From Arctopsyche grandis (Eukaryota > Arthropoda > Insecta > Trichoptera > Hydropsychidae), in NCBI RefSeq assembly GCF_051622035.1, contig NC_135362.1, forward strand, positions 22,033,001 to 22,097,000: a stretch of 64,000 bases of DNA. Reading direction: 5' to 3'. The notes below the pieces were generated by a model that saw only the letters and a list, made by a program, of their open reading frames with translations, was not told the DNA's origin and did not search any database. Below, piece after piece: positions 46,051 to 58,261 of the stretch. A program made the translations under genes and the position numbers. Numbering within the stretch: position 1 is the first letter of the stretch; each line of letters starts with the position of its first letter.

Positions 46051-47617
46051 TTTAAACTAAAATACATAAAAAGCACATATTGTTTAATTAGGTTTCTTTA
46101 TTTTTCAATACGATTTTTAAAAAGGATGAATTTCATTTGCAAAAGGGTTAATTTCATTTACAAAAGGAATAATTTCATTTGCAAAAGGATTAATTTCATT
46201 TGCAAAAGTATTAATTTCATTTGCAAAAGGGTGAATTTCATTTGCAAAAGGATGAAATATACTTGCAAAAACTGTATTGAATGTTCCATTCGCGACTATT
46301 CATATGTTTATATTGATAACACTGGCTACTTATCAATTTAATTACAATGTTCGTATATAATAATCTAAAGAAACAAACTACAAATCACTTTCTTTTAAAA
46401 AGCCATGTGAAACGTAAAGGAGGTATGTAAAAATAACTGCATTTTCAACGAAAATCCTTAGCGATGATATATTTCTCGTTTATAGTTTTCATACCACTGG
46501 TTTCCGAAATAAGATGTCCGCCAGAAATCCATCTATAATTTTAGAGGCTCATGGCAAAATGCTTGTAGACTTTTTATGTACATACATACATATGTATTAT
46601 ATAATATTTAATATTTCAAAAATTTACTAAAAAACACAATTTTTTTAACTATTTCGAACATCTATTGTGAGGAAATAGCAAATATTACATAGCATTGTGA
46701 GTAAATAAGGAATTTCATTTACAGAAATCGAATTTTAAAAAATCGTATCGTAAAAAAAATATGTATATTGTAAATCAATGTCTATTTATGCACAATTTCC
46801 AATTTAGGGCCATGAAAGTTTATAGACCATGGTACCCTCAGAAGAGTAGATCATCGATGAAAAAGCTCGAGGTTTAGATTTTGGAAAAGCTCCGAGCCTA
46901 GAATCGAAGATCTCTTATTTATAAACACCCAGGCAGGTGTGTTTGTCCACTATGTAATTTAACAAATTTCAATACCGAATCGACAAAATTGGTATTCTTT
47001 GTATGTATCTTACAATTAAACCGTACCACCTTAAACTTACGACCAATTTACTACCCTAAACGTAAGATGTGTTTTGGAATAACTTAGATCCCTTGGTTGA
47101 AGGTTAGTCCCTGCACAAAAACGTCCGGAAGCGCCGTTGTATGTTTGTTCGTTATAATTTAAATTTTTAGAATAAAAAATTTGGTACTGGATGATTGTAT
47201 TTTGAAACACTGGTTTTTAGGTTCTTTCGTAATAAATAAAAACAAAACTGAGGATATCGTGAAGTCCCCTCTCTATACCCTGGACGAAGCCCAGAAATGT
47301 TCGAATCTTTTAAGGCAATGCCAGTTAGTATGCAATAATGAATAGCTAAAAAATAAAGATTCTTCAACCAAATCGACCAATTTAAACCAATATAACTTCA
47401 TCATAGTAAAAAATATACATATATATGCAAACATTTAATAATAAAAAATATACATCAGTATTTATGTATATTTAAATAAAAACAATAATTGTATTTCGTA
47501 TTTAATAATATAAAATAAAAAAATATATATTTATTTAAAAATCATTAAAATACTTTTAATTACAATTAATTGGAGTTTATTGTATTATATTTATATAAAT
47601 ACAAAAAAAATTGTATT
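46051..47617. other. Intergenic DNA between CRAL-TRIO F and G
   Basis: Apart from the minisatellite, the stretch 46890-47030 matches 49195-49320 (ATAAACACCCAGGCAGG, GTGTGTTTGTCCA), an unclassified repeat. No gene was recognised. Confidence 0.45.
46131..46268 (+). repeat. 18-bp minisatellite
   Basis: There are about seven tandem units close to TTTCATTTGCAAAAGG plus two or three bases, with small differences. It lies upstream of CRAL-TRIO F, within about 900 bp of its start codon. Confidence 0.85.
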
Positions 47618-48949
47618 TTAATCTACATTCAATTGACGGAATGATCCTGCTATTCCAAACAGCATTTCAGATATTTTTGGTTTTCCTAGTCTTATATTCT
47701 CATCGCTTTTATACTTAGCTTCCTCCAAAAACCAATCTCTATTATCTTCCAATTTCTTTTTCCAATAATCTAAAAATCATTTAAAAACATGTCAATAAAA
47801 AAGTTCCTTAGTCACTACATCAACAAATAAGCACATTTTACCCCTCAAATCATCTATGGGTCCAGCATCCCCACCATATTCAGCAGGCAAGATTTCTCTT
47901 GGTACAAATGGATATATTGCTTCAATATTTCCACTATGTAGGAAAATCTGAAAGCGTAGTGAATATTAAAAATACAAAATTCGTAAATAATTAATATATT
48001 CCTACAATATTATACTCTTTTCTGATTATTTTCGTTCACGAAATTTTTGAAAAAATTCAATATTTTTTCCAATACTTGTGGAGAATTAAAATGGTGATGT
48101 CCTTTCAGTCTAAATGGCATTGCATCCTTAAATTCACAATTTTTCATTACAAACTAAGAATTTTGCTATGATCTATTTTAAAAAATTTGTTCCATATAAT
48201 ACCTGTCCACTCATCATCACTTTCTTTGCAATTGATGGTGTCATCTGTGTAAAATGACCCATACCGACATTGGTCATATCAGCTATGTGGAGTTGTCCAG
48301 CAACAACTGCTTGATCATCTTCCATGAGTAGAATGCAAAAAATCATATGATTTAGTTTCAATGAATCGAGAATTGAAAATTGATTTGGATCACATAGGCC
48401 GGGTCTCACGATAATCACTTGTGGACCATTATAATTTGATGATTTTTTTAATGGTAACATTGCACTTGATATCATAAACACATTATTCTTCATTAAAATC
48501 TATTTTTATCTCTTTTATTTAACAATATAAATGCAAGTATAAATCAAACATACCCGATATTTAATAATTCCTGAATTTTTGGATCCATAGGATCTTTAAC
48601 CTGGCATATTTCAGGAGCTGCTGTTCTTAACGTATAAAACATGTCCAATTTTTCCTTAGATCTTTCTAAGCTATGTTTACAACCTCGAAGAAATGCTATT
48701 AACCATTGATCATCTTTAACAAAAATAAATAATATGAAAATTAATTATAATCAATCAATTACATACATACTTTTTCAGTAAATTTGAGTAATTTCGTATT
48801 TTATATTTACCAGTTCGAGCATTGAGATGAGGTTGCATAGCTAGCCAATCTTTAAGAGCTTGAAGATCTTGCCCAATTCGGTTTGGATCTTCATTTAACT
48901 CTTCTCGGGCTATCTTGGCCAACTCAGGTGATAACTCTCTCAAACCCAT
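47618..48949 (-). CDS. CRAL-TRIO lipid-binding protein G
   Basis: This is the third member of the recent trio, with 309 residues. Exons are 48949-48811, 48713-48554, 48464-48203, 48126-48016, 47947-47842 and 47769-47618. It starts [19 protein letters not shown] with [19 protein letters not shown]. Exon 3 has [19 protein letters not shown] and [14 protein letters not shown]. Exon 4 differs most from its sisters ([18 protein letters not shown]), in a stretch near the ligand-gating helix of known family members, so ligand preference may differ (inference). The upstream flank diverges from those of E and F beyond about 150 bp, so its control may be separate. Confidence 0.91.
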
Positions 48950-49360
48950 TGCTTAATTTCAGCTTTACTTAATATTATGGTTTTGCTTTAAAGATAATAT
49001 ATGCTTAGTAAAATAATGAGTAATTTAAAAAATATATTTTTTATAAGATTTCAACAAAGTAATTGATATACATATAATAATAGAACTAATATAAATTTAC
49101 ATACATAAATACAGTCATCTGTATATGTATAGAGGAAGCATACTCAATGTGTGAAATAAAAATCGAACCCTTAAATTAGACGCCTAATATAATAGTTTAT
49201 GAATGGCAGCCTAAAATCGAAGGGCTTCCATACATAAACACCCAAGCAAATGTGTTTGTCAATTCCATAATTTTCAATACAGAATCACCGGATTTGATAT
49301 GCTATCTTACAGTAGCCTATATAGCTTACTCCCTATATGTTTTTTGAAAATACTCAGACT

Positions 49361-49870
49361 AGGGTTTCTGCAAACCCGGGTTTTCAAAACCCGATGGATC
49401 CAGGTTCAATGTTTTGAAAACCCAAAGGATCATCCGGGTCGAATCCTAGTCCTAAATCAAAATCAATAACTTCCAGATTTTAAATTCAAATTTTATTTAT
49501 TTTGTTTCATTATACAATTCTGTAAACATATTATAGAAGGTGATAAAAAACATATATGTAATAAACAAATACAATTACAAATATAATACAGTATATCATG
49601 ATGCAAAATTACAATAAATTTAAAATTTTATTTTGTTTTCCTAATTTTAACATAATAATACTTTAGAAACACTAAATCATTGAGAGACTTATCCCCCAAT
49701 GTCGATATCAGCTTAGTGCAAAAAATTTTCGATACCGAAAATGTTCTCTCGTTATCTGTAGATGTAGGTTTAACGGTGCAAAGAGCATTATTAAGTTAAT
49801 CAAAATTGACGGCTTTTGTGTGTTTTTAAAAAGAGAAAACTCTTGCTTTGAATTCCCGAAATGATTAGTT
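49361..49870 (-). mobile_element. hAT remnant with transposase C-terminus
   Basis: The left end is AGGGTTTCTGCAAACCCGGG. The minus strand at 49661-49800 encodes PTSTDNERTFSVSKIFCTKL and GDKSLNDLVFLK, the hAT C-terminal dimerisation motif. The N-terminal and catalytic parts were not found, and the right terminus is unclear. Confidence 0.65.
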
Positions 49871-50389
49871 TTATTTGTATTAGGATTCTCTATATATTTT
49901 AATCAGGCTATTTTTTTACTGAAGTTAAAATTAATTGGCAAATAAATACAGGTCAATATTAATATTGTTAAAACAATTATATCTCAGCAGAGATATACCA
50001 ATATTATCGGCACATTTAGCAAATATGTGATTTTGTGTCCCTTTATTATCATTGTTATTATAGAATTTTGTAGTTTTCCGAAAAATATAATTAAAACTAT
50101 ACTTATATTCGGTCAAGAATAAAACTGATTTTTTAAGAGAATTACAAGAAATAATTAAAATAAAGTACTTACCGTTAACAAAATGAGGTATGATGATGAT
50201 GATGATGATAATGTTGAAACGATGTTTACACTTTGAAATCTTAGAGTAGTCTAAGGCAAAATTCCAAAAATATGTACATTGTATGTATATATGGGTGAAA
50301 TTCTAAATTTAGCCAAATTTCAGTACGCTGTATCGTTTTCAGTATTTTCAAAATCCGTTCCATTCTTACGTTTCAGTTGATGACGCCCC

Positions 50390-50645
50390 TGCTGACGAAA
50401 TTGCAGTACAATAAACCAAAAGGTTTCTGAGAAAAACATAAAAATCCTCGATTCTCTAGAGAATAAGTACGACTACTAATATTGGGGTATAAAATGTATA
50501 ATTTCTATTACATCTAAAATAAAATTCAGTCCATTTTTACATTTTTTCTAGATCATGAAAACGATTCTGAGTTCGAATCAGTCAAAATCTCGAGTTCGAA
50601 TTTTCCCATGATTACCATGGTTACTACGTACATAGATAAAGTAAA
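50390..50645 (+). repeat. ACTTCCGG-linked dispersed repeat, partial copy 3
   Basis: It matches GGTTTCTGAGAAAAACATAA and CTCGATTCTCTAGAG of copies 1 and 2, then jumps to the common tail (GATTCTGAGTTCGAATCAGT, ACATAGATAAAGTAAAA). It contains the uninterrupted CTCTAGAG site at 50454-50461. Confidence 0.65.
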
Positions 50646-50851
50646 AAAAATTACACACAAACATTAAAAAATATATTTTATGGCATACATTATATACATA
50701 AAATATTTAATAAAAAAATATATAAAATTATAAAAAACACAGAAATATTTATTTATTGAAAAATCATTCAAATTAAATATGAAAAAAAATCATTTAATTA
50801 CAATTAATTGCATTTTATTCTATTTAAACAAATTCAAAAAGAAATTGAATT

Positions 50852-52752
50852 TTAATCTACATTCAACTGACGAAAGGATCCTTCTATTCCAAATAATGTT
50901 TCAGCTGTTTTTGGTTTTCCTACTCTATTATTTTCGTTGCTTTTATATTTAGCTTCATCCAAAAACCAATCTCTATGATCTTCAATTTTCTTTTTCCAAT
51001 AATCTGAAAAGAAATTATAGAATGAAATATATGTACATTTTATTAAAGTTTACTTTGTCTACGAAGTACATATTCGCAACTATATGTAATATACATATAT
51101 ACAAGTACATTATGTTATTAATAAAAACAGAGGCGTCATTTGGAGGGGCTGGGATGGGCAGCCGCCCCTCCTAGATTTGAACAGGACTAACCACGTTGGT
51201 TAATGTATTATTATGAATTTGAATTATAATACTAAACCAACAAAAACAGAATATTAAAATTCTTTAGAACAATGTCAAGTATAACATGTCGATTTTTCCC
51301 AGAAAAAAAATGTCAACTCCCAAATATATTTTGTTTTGATGTTTGTCTTACTTTGAAAGATATTTGCAACTCATTTATCCTACGAAAAAAATTGTTGAAT
51401 TGAATTGCCTATATATTACTGAAAAAATGATTAAAAGAAATAGTTAAAATTCATATACATTTTTTTAATATAATATACCCCCCTCCCTGGGAAAAACCTG
51501 AAATGTCACCCCTGAATAAAAAATATGTATATAAACATAGATATAGATATACAGCTATAAACATATTATATAAACGTATTTAATATTTGAAATGGATCCT
51601 TATTAGGCTAATATTTATCTAAACTAAAATATTAAATACAACTGAATTACCTTTCAAATCATCAATGGATCCAGCATCTCCACCATATTCAGCAGGTAGG
51701 ATTGCTTTTGGTACATATTCGTATAAAGTTTCCATGTCACCGCTATGAATGAAAATCTGAAAACATGTTCGAAATTATTTAATCAAATCTCATTAACATG
51801 AATTCATATTTTGTTACAATTTCATACCCGATTTCGATTTTTTTCATTCAGGAAACGTTTGAAGAAATTCACAATAGTTTCAATTCCTTGTGGGGAATTA
51901 ACATGGTGGGTTCCTTTTTGCCTAATTGGCAAAGCGTCCTTGAATTCAAATAGTTTTATTCAAGAATCTTTTGATAATTATTTAATAAATAATTATTTAA
52001 TATACTAATTACCTGTCCGCTAATGACCATTTTCTTTGCAACTGATGGCGTCATTTGTGTGAAATGGCCCAAAGTCACATTGGACAAATCAATTATAAAA
52101 AGCTGTCCAGCAATAACTGATTGATCATCTTCCATAAGTTGAATACAAGAAATCATGTGACTTACTTGCATAGAATCGATTATTGAAATTTTATTTGGAT
52201 CATATTGACCAGGCCTAACGAGAATCACTCGTGGTCCGTTATAATTTGGCGAGTTTTTTAATGGTAATGTTGCACTATAACATAATGTTTTATTTATTTA
52301 TTTCTTGATGCCATTTATGTATTTACTCTTAATTCTAGATTGTGTGCTTATACGGAAATTATACACACCCAAGACTCAATAATTCTTGAATTTTCGGATT
52401 CATTGGATCTTCAACCTGACACATTTCTGGGGCTGCTGTTCTCAACGTATAAAACATGTCCAATTTTTCTTTGGTTCGCTCCAAACTATATTTACATCCA
52501 CGAAGAAATGCTATTAGCCACTGATCATCTTCATAAAAATAGTAAGCATCAACTTATTATAAACCGATTAAATAAATACATATATCTATGTATTGTGCTA
52601 TATTTATATTAACCAGTTCGTGCATTGAGATGACGCTGCTTTACGAGCCAATCTTTAAGAGCTTGAAGATCTTGCTCGATTCGTTTTGGATCTTCATTCA
52701 ACTCTTCCTGGGCTTGCTTAGCCAATTCCGGTGAAAGCTCTCTCAAACCCAT
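50852..52752 (-). CDS. CRAL-TRIO lipid-binding protein H
   Basis: This is an older member of the E-F-G type, with 309 residues. Exons are 52752-52614, 52528-52369, 52274-52013, 51938-51828, 51756-51651 and 51003-50852. It starts [19 protein letters not shown]. It has [40 protein letters not shown] and [20 protein letters not shown]. The first donor is GTTAAT instead of GTAAAT. Intron 5 is 647 bp against about 75 bp in E, because a 387-bp hAT-like element sits in it at 51128-51514. A possible 5' UTR donor (GAGCT followed by GTAAGTAC) lies at 53559. Confidence 0.91.
51128..51514. mobile_element. 387-bp hAT-like element in intron 5 of CRAL-TRIO H
   Basis: The termini CAGAGGCGTCATTT and AAATGTCACCCCTG are inverted matches. 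AATAAAAA flanks it perfectly on both sides (51120-51127 and 51515-51522). There is no coding content. It is absent from the same intron of E, F and G. Confidence 0.85.
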
Positions 52753-52905
52753 TATTTATTTCCGTTCTTCTTAGAATTAACAAGTCTTAAAAGCAATGAA
52801 TGTGTATATTATTTAATTACAAAAAATATATATTAATGTTCCTCTTTTTATTTGTTTATTACATTTTACATTTATATAAGGAAGGTTTTATTAATTTTTC
52901 TAAAC

Positions 52906-53416
52906 CAGTGGTTCCTGTGGACCCCCCGGGGTCCATATGACCACCGAGGGGGTCACCATTTATTAGTCACCAGGTATGACACCATTTAGTAGTCAAAAAT
53001 CTTAGTGAACGCTTGCATAGCTCACTAGATTATGTCATTAGAAGAGTTAATAAAATCAAAAGAAGTGCTTTAAATGAAAGATTGTTTGGAAAATGATGAA
53101 AACTATAATCGTTTTCTATTTAGCACCGAAGTTCGTTGGTTGTCTAAAAGTGCATGTTTGGATCGGTTTTATGCACTCTTTGATTCAATGTTAGAATTCC
53201 TGGAAAGTAATGACAACGATTTGGGGCTCAATTTAATTAATTCAAAAATTGACATAGCTTATATGACTGACTTATTTCCCAAATTTAACGAAACCAATTT
53301 GAAATTACAGAATGATCTTCATTTCAAGTTATGTAGAGTTATTTCACCTGGGGGTTCATGGTCAGGTTTTTGCCTTAAGAGGGGGTCCATGGGCAAAATA
53401 AGTTTGGGAACCACTG
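52906..53416 (+). mobile_element. hAT remnant (SCAND3/FAM200-like)
   Basis: The termini are CAGTGGTTCC and GGGAACCACTG. The inside encodes NRFLFSTEVRWLSKSACLDR and YALFDSMLEFLE, typical of the middle region of SCAND3/FAM200-type hAT transposases. The frame then runs through the right terminal region, so most of the transposase is deleted. An 8-bp duplication is doubtful (5 of 8). Confidence 0.75.
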
Positions 53417-54020
53417 GTGTTAACAATCAAACTAGTCACGAAATCACATTTAAGAAGTATATAAAAATGTACTAGTTTTATTTAAATAAACGTAGAGGGT
53501 CGTTATTATATACATTTTAATTTATTGACAAAAAACGATTCACACAAATTGTACTTACAGCTCCTCTGAAATGTACCGAGACAAAGCCAGGTACAACTTG
53601 AAATAATCAGCACAATAATCACCATTATAAAAGTATTTTTATCTCATTATCTCGCCACATGCCATATCATGTACAAAGATAATATGTTTAATATAGATAT
53701 CGATTTCACGTTATACACTAGATATTTTTGTGTTATCATCTCTTATACAAATATAATAGATATTTGAAAACACAACATGGTGAATTTTACCAGTTGCATT
53801 ATTATTTATTGTTCAATAAACCAATATTCAGTGATAGTAAACTTTGTGACCTATTTAAAATTAAATAAATAAATTAAACTTAACTTAGTTGATTGAGAAA
53901 TACTGACACAGCCAAAAATATTCACCATTTTTCCTATATCCGAATAGTAGCACTCACCACCGGCATAATTATAATATACATATGAAAGATGTTCATAAAA
54001 CATGTATTTTTTTACATATA

Positions 54021-54455
54021 TACCAGGAAAGCCTTACAGGTAACCCCAATGCGCCTTCCTAGGCAATTACAAACTTTGCAGCATTTTTTTTTTTAGTATA
54101 CAAGTCGCTGAATTACGAGACACTGAAAAAACTCGCAAATTAACGAGACATCTATGAATTGTACATAAATTTTATTATACATTAATCAATCTCAAATAGT
54201 AGTGACATAGTAGGTAGGAAGGATATATAGCCAATTTAACCGGGAACCGTTTCAATAATGAAATCAGAGAAAATTGGCAAACCTTGTTGAAAAAAATCAA
54301 ACAAAATTGACCTGGAGTCACAAATATCCAGGTCTAACCAACAGAACTACAGATATACTCAGAAAAAATCTTTTCAATCGAGGTCAGCTTATGGGACCGA
54401 ACCCGGCACCTCTCGACGCTAATCAGAAGCTTAACGACCAAGCTATGCTGCTGGC
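54021..54455 (-). repeat. tRNA-type SINE, full copy 2
   Basis: This is a reverse-strand copy of the SINE at 36795. The head GCCAGCAGCATAGCTTGGTC is at 54455 and the B box is degenerate (GGTTCGGTCCC). The 3' stem-loop (CCTAGGAAG ... CTTTCCTGG) is at 54023-54063. Confidence 0.8.
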
Positions 54456-54592
54456 ATATTTAATTGCATTTACCTTAATTTTCCTTAATATATACCAGTA
54501 GACTTCTTAATCTCTGGTTTATATAATATATGTTCATATGCACTATTTTTACTCTACTGATCACCCTAATCTGATCGGTAGTTTAATCTTAA

Positions 54593-55011
54593 TCTAATAC
54601 ATAATTTAAAAAGATATTTTGTATGTAACTATGTAAGATTTGGTTTGTAGAACCCGTGACGTCTCGAAAAATATAATTTTCTATGGCGACGGTATCGATA
54701 TCGAATTCGATTCTGTTTTCGATTTCGATGCTGTTTTCGATTCCGATTGCGGTTTCAGTTCCGATTTCCGGTTCCAATGTCAGTTCCGAATCCGTATTCC
54801 GATTTCAGTTCTGGATCAGGATTTCAGTTCGGACTCCCGATTTCTTATTCCGACTCCCGGTTCCGATTTCAGTTCTGATTCCCGATTCCTATTCCTGATT
54901 GGCTGACGTTAAATTATTTTTCGATTCATATAAATTGTGTTTAATATTAAATTAGTCATGTTTAAGCGTTTTATATTACAAATACTGAGCGAAGCCGGGT
55001 AAAACCACTAG
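54593..55011 (+). mobile_element. 419-bp non-autonomous Helitron, complete
   Basis: It starts TCTAATACATAATTT after an A and ends GCGAAGCCGGGT, AAAACCA, CTAG before a T. An internal array of GATTCCGATTTC-like units occupies about 54690-54900. The site homologous to the foldback insertion in the copy at 68-571 is uninterrupted (near 54626). Confidence 0.75.
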
Positions 55012-55309
55012 TATTTTATATAGGAACTTTTTCGAAAATAATTTAGTTGGGGTCCCATTGCATCAGAAGCTTAAAAAAACATATTTAAATGCTAATGATT
55101 ACTTCGACTTCATTTACATAAAATATTAATATTTTATAAGAATATTCGGCAACTACATATGTATATTCATAAAATTCCAATATTTAAATACAGCCGTTGA
55201 GGAAAAAACGTTATTTATTCATGTATTATTTAGTATAAAAAATAATGGGCTAGATTTCTTACGGTACATATGTACATACCTATGTATGTGTAATATTAAT
55301 ACATCCTTT

Positions 55310-55915
55310 CCAGTTTCCGCTATGAATAAAAATCAGAAAATATAATCCATTGTTTTAACAATTTTATATTACATTTTGTAATATCATGATCGATTTTTGT
55401 TTTTATTTTTTATTTTGTCTATATTTTTCATTCATGAAACGTGTGAGGAAATTTTGGGATTGTCTCAAATCATTGTGGAGAATTAAAAAATGGTAAGCTC
55501 CTGTTTGTCTGAGTGGCATTGCTTCCTTAAATTCATATGATATAAAAAATTAATTTATATACATACATATGTACATATATACAAATGTATAATCATAACC
55601 AATTTTTATAAAAATTGTTTCATACATATGTAAAATGTTCATGTGTGTAAAAACTTACATAAATATAAATAAATAAAATGAACTCTCGAATCCGAAGGAC
55701 TCCGTGTAACCACCATATTCATAAATTGATGTTTTTCCATAAATATTGATATACTATTGTTATTTTTAATGTTGACCGGTTCATGCATAAGGATGATACT
55801 TATAAGCTAGGCAGTATTTTAGCGCTTGAATTTCTTGTCCGATTTGCTATGGATCTTCATTAAACACTTTTTAGGCAATCTTAGTCAATTCCGATGAAAG
55901 CCCTCTCAAATCCGT
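55310..55915 (-). pseudogene. Decayed CRAL-TRIO copy I
   Basis: This is a host-gene pseudogene related to gene H. The exon 1 equivalent is 55915-55777: the start codon reads ACG, followed by TDLRGLSSELTKIA, then an in-frame TAA, and two further stops follow (TAG after NEDP, TGA near the end). The length is still 139 nt. The exon 4 equivalent is at about 55525-55425 (EAMPLRQTGAYHF) with a damaged middle. A scrap of exon 5 lies at 55310-55334. A short stretch near 55680-55730 may be a remnant of exon 2. Exons 3 and 6 were not found. It is the outermost, most decayed unit of the cluster. Confidence 0.8.
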
Positions 55916-56098
55916 TGTTTGGTTTCAATCCAAAATACATTAGTATACACAGTTATACGAAATAACAAATTAATGCTTAAAATATGCATAAAAATAATTA
56001 AACACATAGTGATGTTGCTTTATAATCAAGGTCACCGTATGATTTGTAGTGAAAAAAGTCTGGAAAAGGCTAACTTTCTTCATATGAAATATAATGTA

Positions 56099-56218
<120 letters not shown>

Positions 56219-57529
56219 TTATAAACCAAACTCGATAGTTTTTCATATATATGTATATGTACATATGTATATGAATGATCCATAATATTTTCTATATTTG
56301 TTAGTTTTTTACCGAGACAACCAAATATTTGAACTCTTTTGAGTAAATCTCAGCTTTTCCCTATTTTTACAAACCTCCTTTACGTTTCACTTATTATACC
56401 ATAATTACATTTTGCATTTATTAAAATTTTCAAATTTCATACTATGCTAGCCGACATTGCTAACAAAATTGGGAAAAAACCTTCAGAATTCTCCAACCCC
56501 TTCCAAAATACAATTCTCCAATACCAAAATAATTCTCTAAACAATAATGGACAAACACACTTGCTCGGCGCTGCTCGGGTGATTTTATATAAGAGCTATT
56601 TGATACCAAACTCTGGGCCTTATGAAAGCATATCTACAGCCTAAGTTAAGCTACCGTGAGATAGTATACCAAATTTGGTAGGCCTAAGTTGAAAACTGCA
56701 ACTTTGCATAGCGAACAGACACATACAAAAATATATTGGAATACGACTATAATATTATAATTTCAATTTTAAAAACGAGTTTTAATTTATAAAAACCATT
56801 AAATAAACTGGTTTTACCATATAGCTTCATGGTTCACACAGATTATTCATAAATGTACATATGTGAATATGTATTTATGTACGTATACTTATTATATTTC
56901 GACATTATTGTAATATGTCGAATATGTACAAAAAATTTAAAACCACAAAATAGAATAATATAATAAAAACTGGACGTCGGTGATAATATATAAAATTTAA
57001 ATTTCTTTGTGAATAGCGTGAAAAACAATTCACATTGTACATATATACATACACATGTATATTGTTTAATATGACAGATAGTTTACTACAAATTTTATCT
57101 ATCGAACCTAATATTCATTGTTTTTTTTTAATTCAGTTATGTTAAACCATGATTCATACATACACATATATTCGTATTTCAACATTTGTAACACATAACA
57201 TTAAATTTTATTATGAAAATATTTAGAAACTTTACCTTATTTATCTATCAGACTAAGGGCACGCAGTAGCTTTCCTTAAGAGAAGACTTCAAACCGAATA
57301 GTTGAGGTTAAATATATGAATGGAGGAGCACACACGAACACGACACGACAACACTACAGACACCTTTCTACTCATGCTATACTGGACCTTGAATTGACTA
57401 TGTAAATTGGGTAGAGGTGGAAAAATCACAGAAGTAGCTCCAAAAATTAGCAACTACTCCTAACGTATTATAATTTTTCCACATATACATATGTATATGT
57501 AATAGTAATAAAAAAGACTCCATCATGCT

Positions 57530-58261
57530 CAGTGGCGTAACTACTATGTAGCGGGGGTAAGCAATGCTTACGGGCCCATGAAAATAGGGGGCCATAAATC
57601 GACAAAATAATCGTTTTGCAGGAATGCAGGTAGTGAAAAACTATTTCAGTTTTCTTGAACCTAAGAAAATTATTAATATGCCGAAAAAAGATATTCCAGA
57701 CCATTTTTTGAATCTCAGAAAAAAATATCCAGAAGTTTTCTCAGATCAATTCGAATCTCAATTTACACATGTACTTTTATTAAAAAAGAAAGATCTTTTT
57801 GGAACAAAAATCATAAGGCAATTTTCAGAATTACTTATTACCAATTATAGTTGTTTGGAGAGTGATTTTTAGAAGTATATTTCATTCATGTTATTTTTTA
57901 CTCTTCCGGTAACTGCGGCTAGTGTAGAAATAACATTCAATAAATTAAAAATAATTAAAGAATACCAAATAAATTCAATCGGTCAAACCAGACGTTATGA
58001 ACTATCTTTGCTTTCAATTGAGCACAAAGAAGCAGACAAAATGGACCTCAAACAACTAATTCATGATTTTGCAAACAGAAAGGTTCGAAAGAAGAAATTT
58101 TAAAATTTGCGAGTTAAATTAAGAAAATAATATTATGTACCTATGTACATACATATTAAAAATAATTATATTCATATTAATACTGCGCTACGAAACCAAA
58201 AATTTAGTATTTAAATTTAAAAATTTTGCTTATGGGCCCAAAATTCCTAGTAACGCCACTG
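57530..58261 (+). mobile_element. Internally deleted hAT element
   Basis: The termini are CAGTGGCGTAACTACTA and TAGTAACGCCACTG, with subterminal GGGCCCAT on both sides. The flanks ATCATGCT and GTCATGGT are an imperfect 8-bp duplication. The plus strand encodes YFSFLEPKK and then, in a second frame, LPVTAASVEITFNKLKIIKE and RRYELSLLSIEHKEADKMDL, the C-terminal dimerisation region of ZMYM-like hAT transposases. The catalytic centre is deleted. Confidence 0.85.

Larger units (their letters stand above)
48950..50851. other. Intergenic DNA between CRAL-TRIO G and H
   Basis: It holds the repeat shared with 46890-47030, a hAT fragment (49361-49870) and an ACTTCCGG-family piece (50390-50645). The rest is AT-rich. 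Confidence 0.45.

Noticed and set aside
45967-46341. Repetitive protein with NFICKR units
   Set aside because: It is translation of the 18-bp minisatellite. There is no splice or homology support.
54640-54906. Frame rich in Asp-Phe-Asp-Ser repeats
   Set aside because: It is translation of the GATTCCGATTTC array inside the Helitron at 54593-55011.
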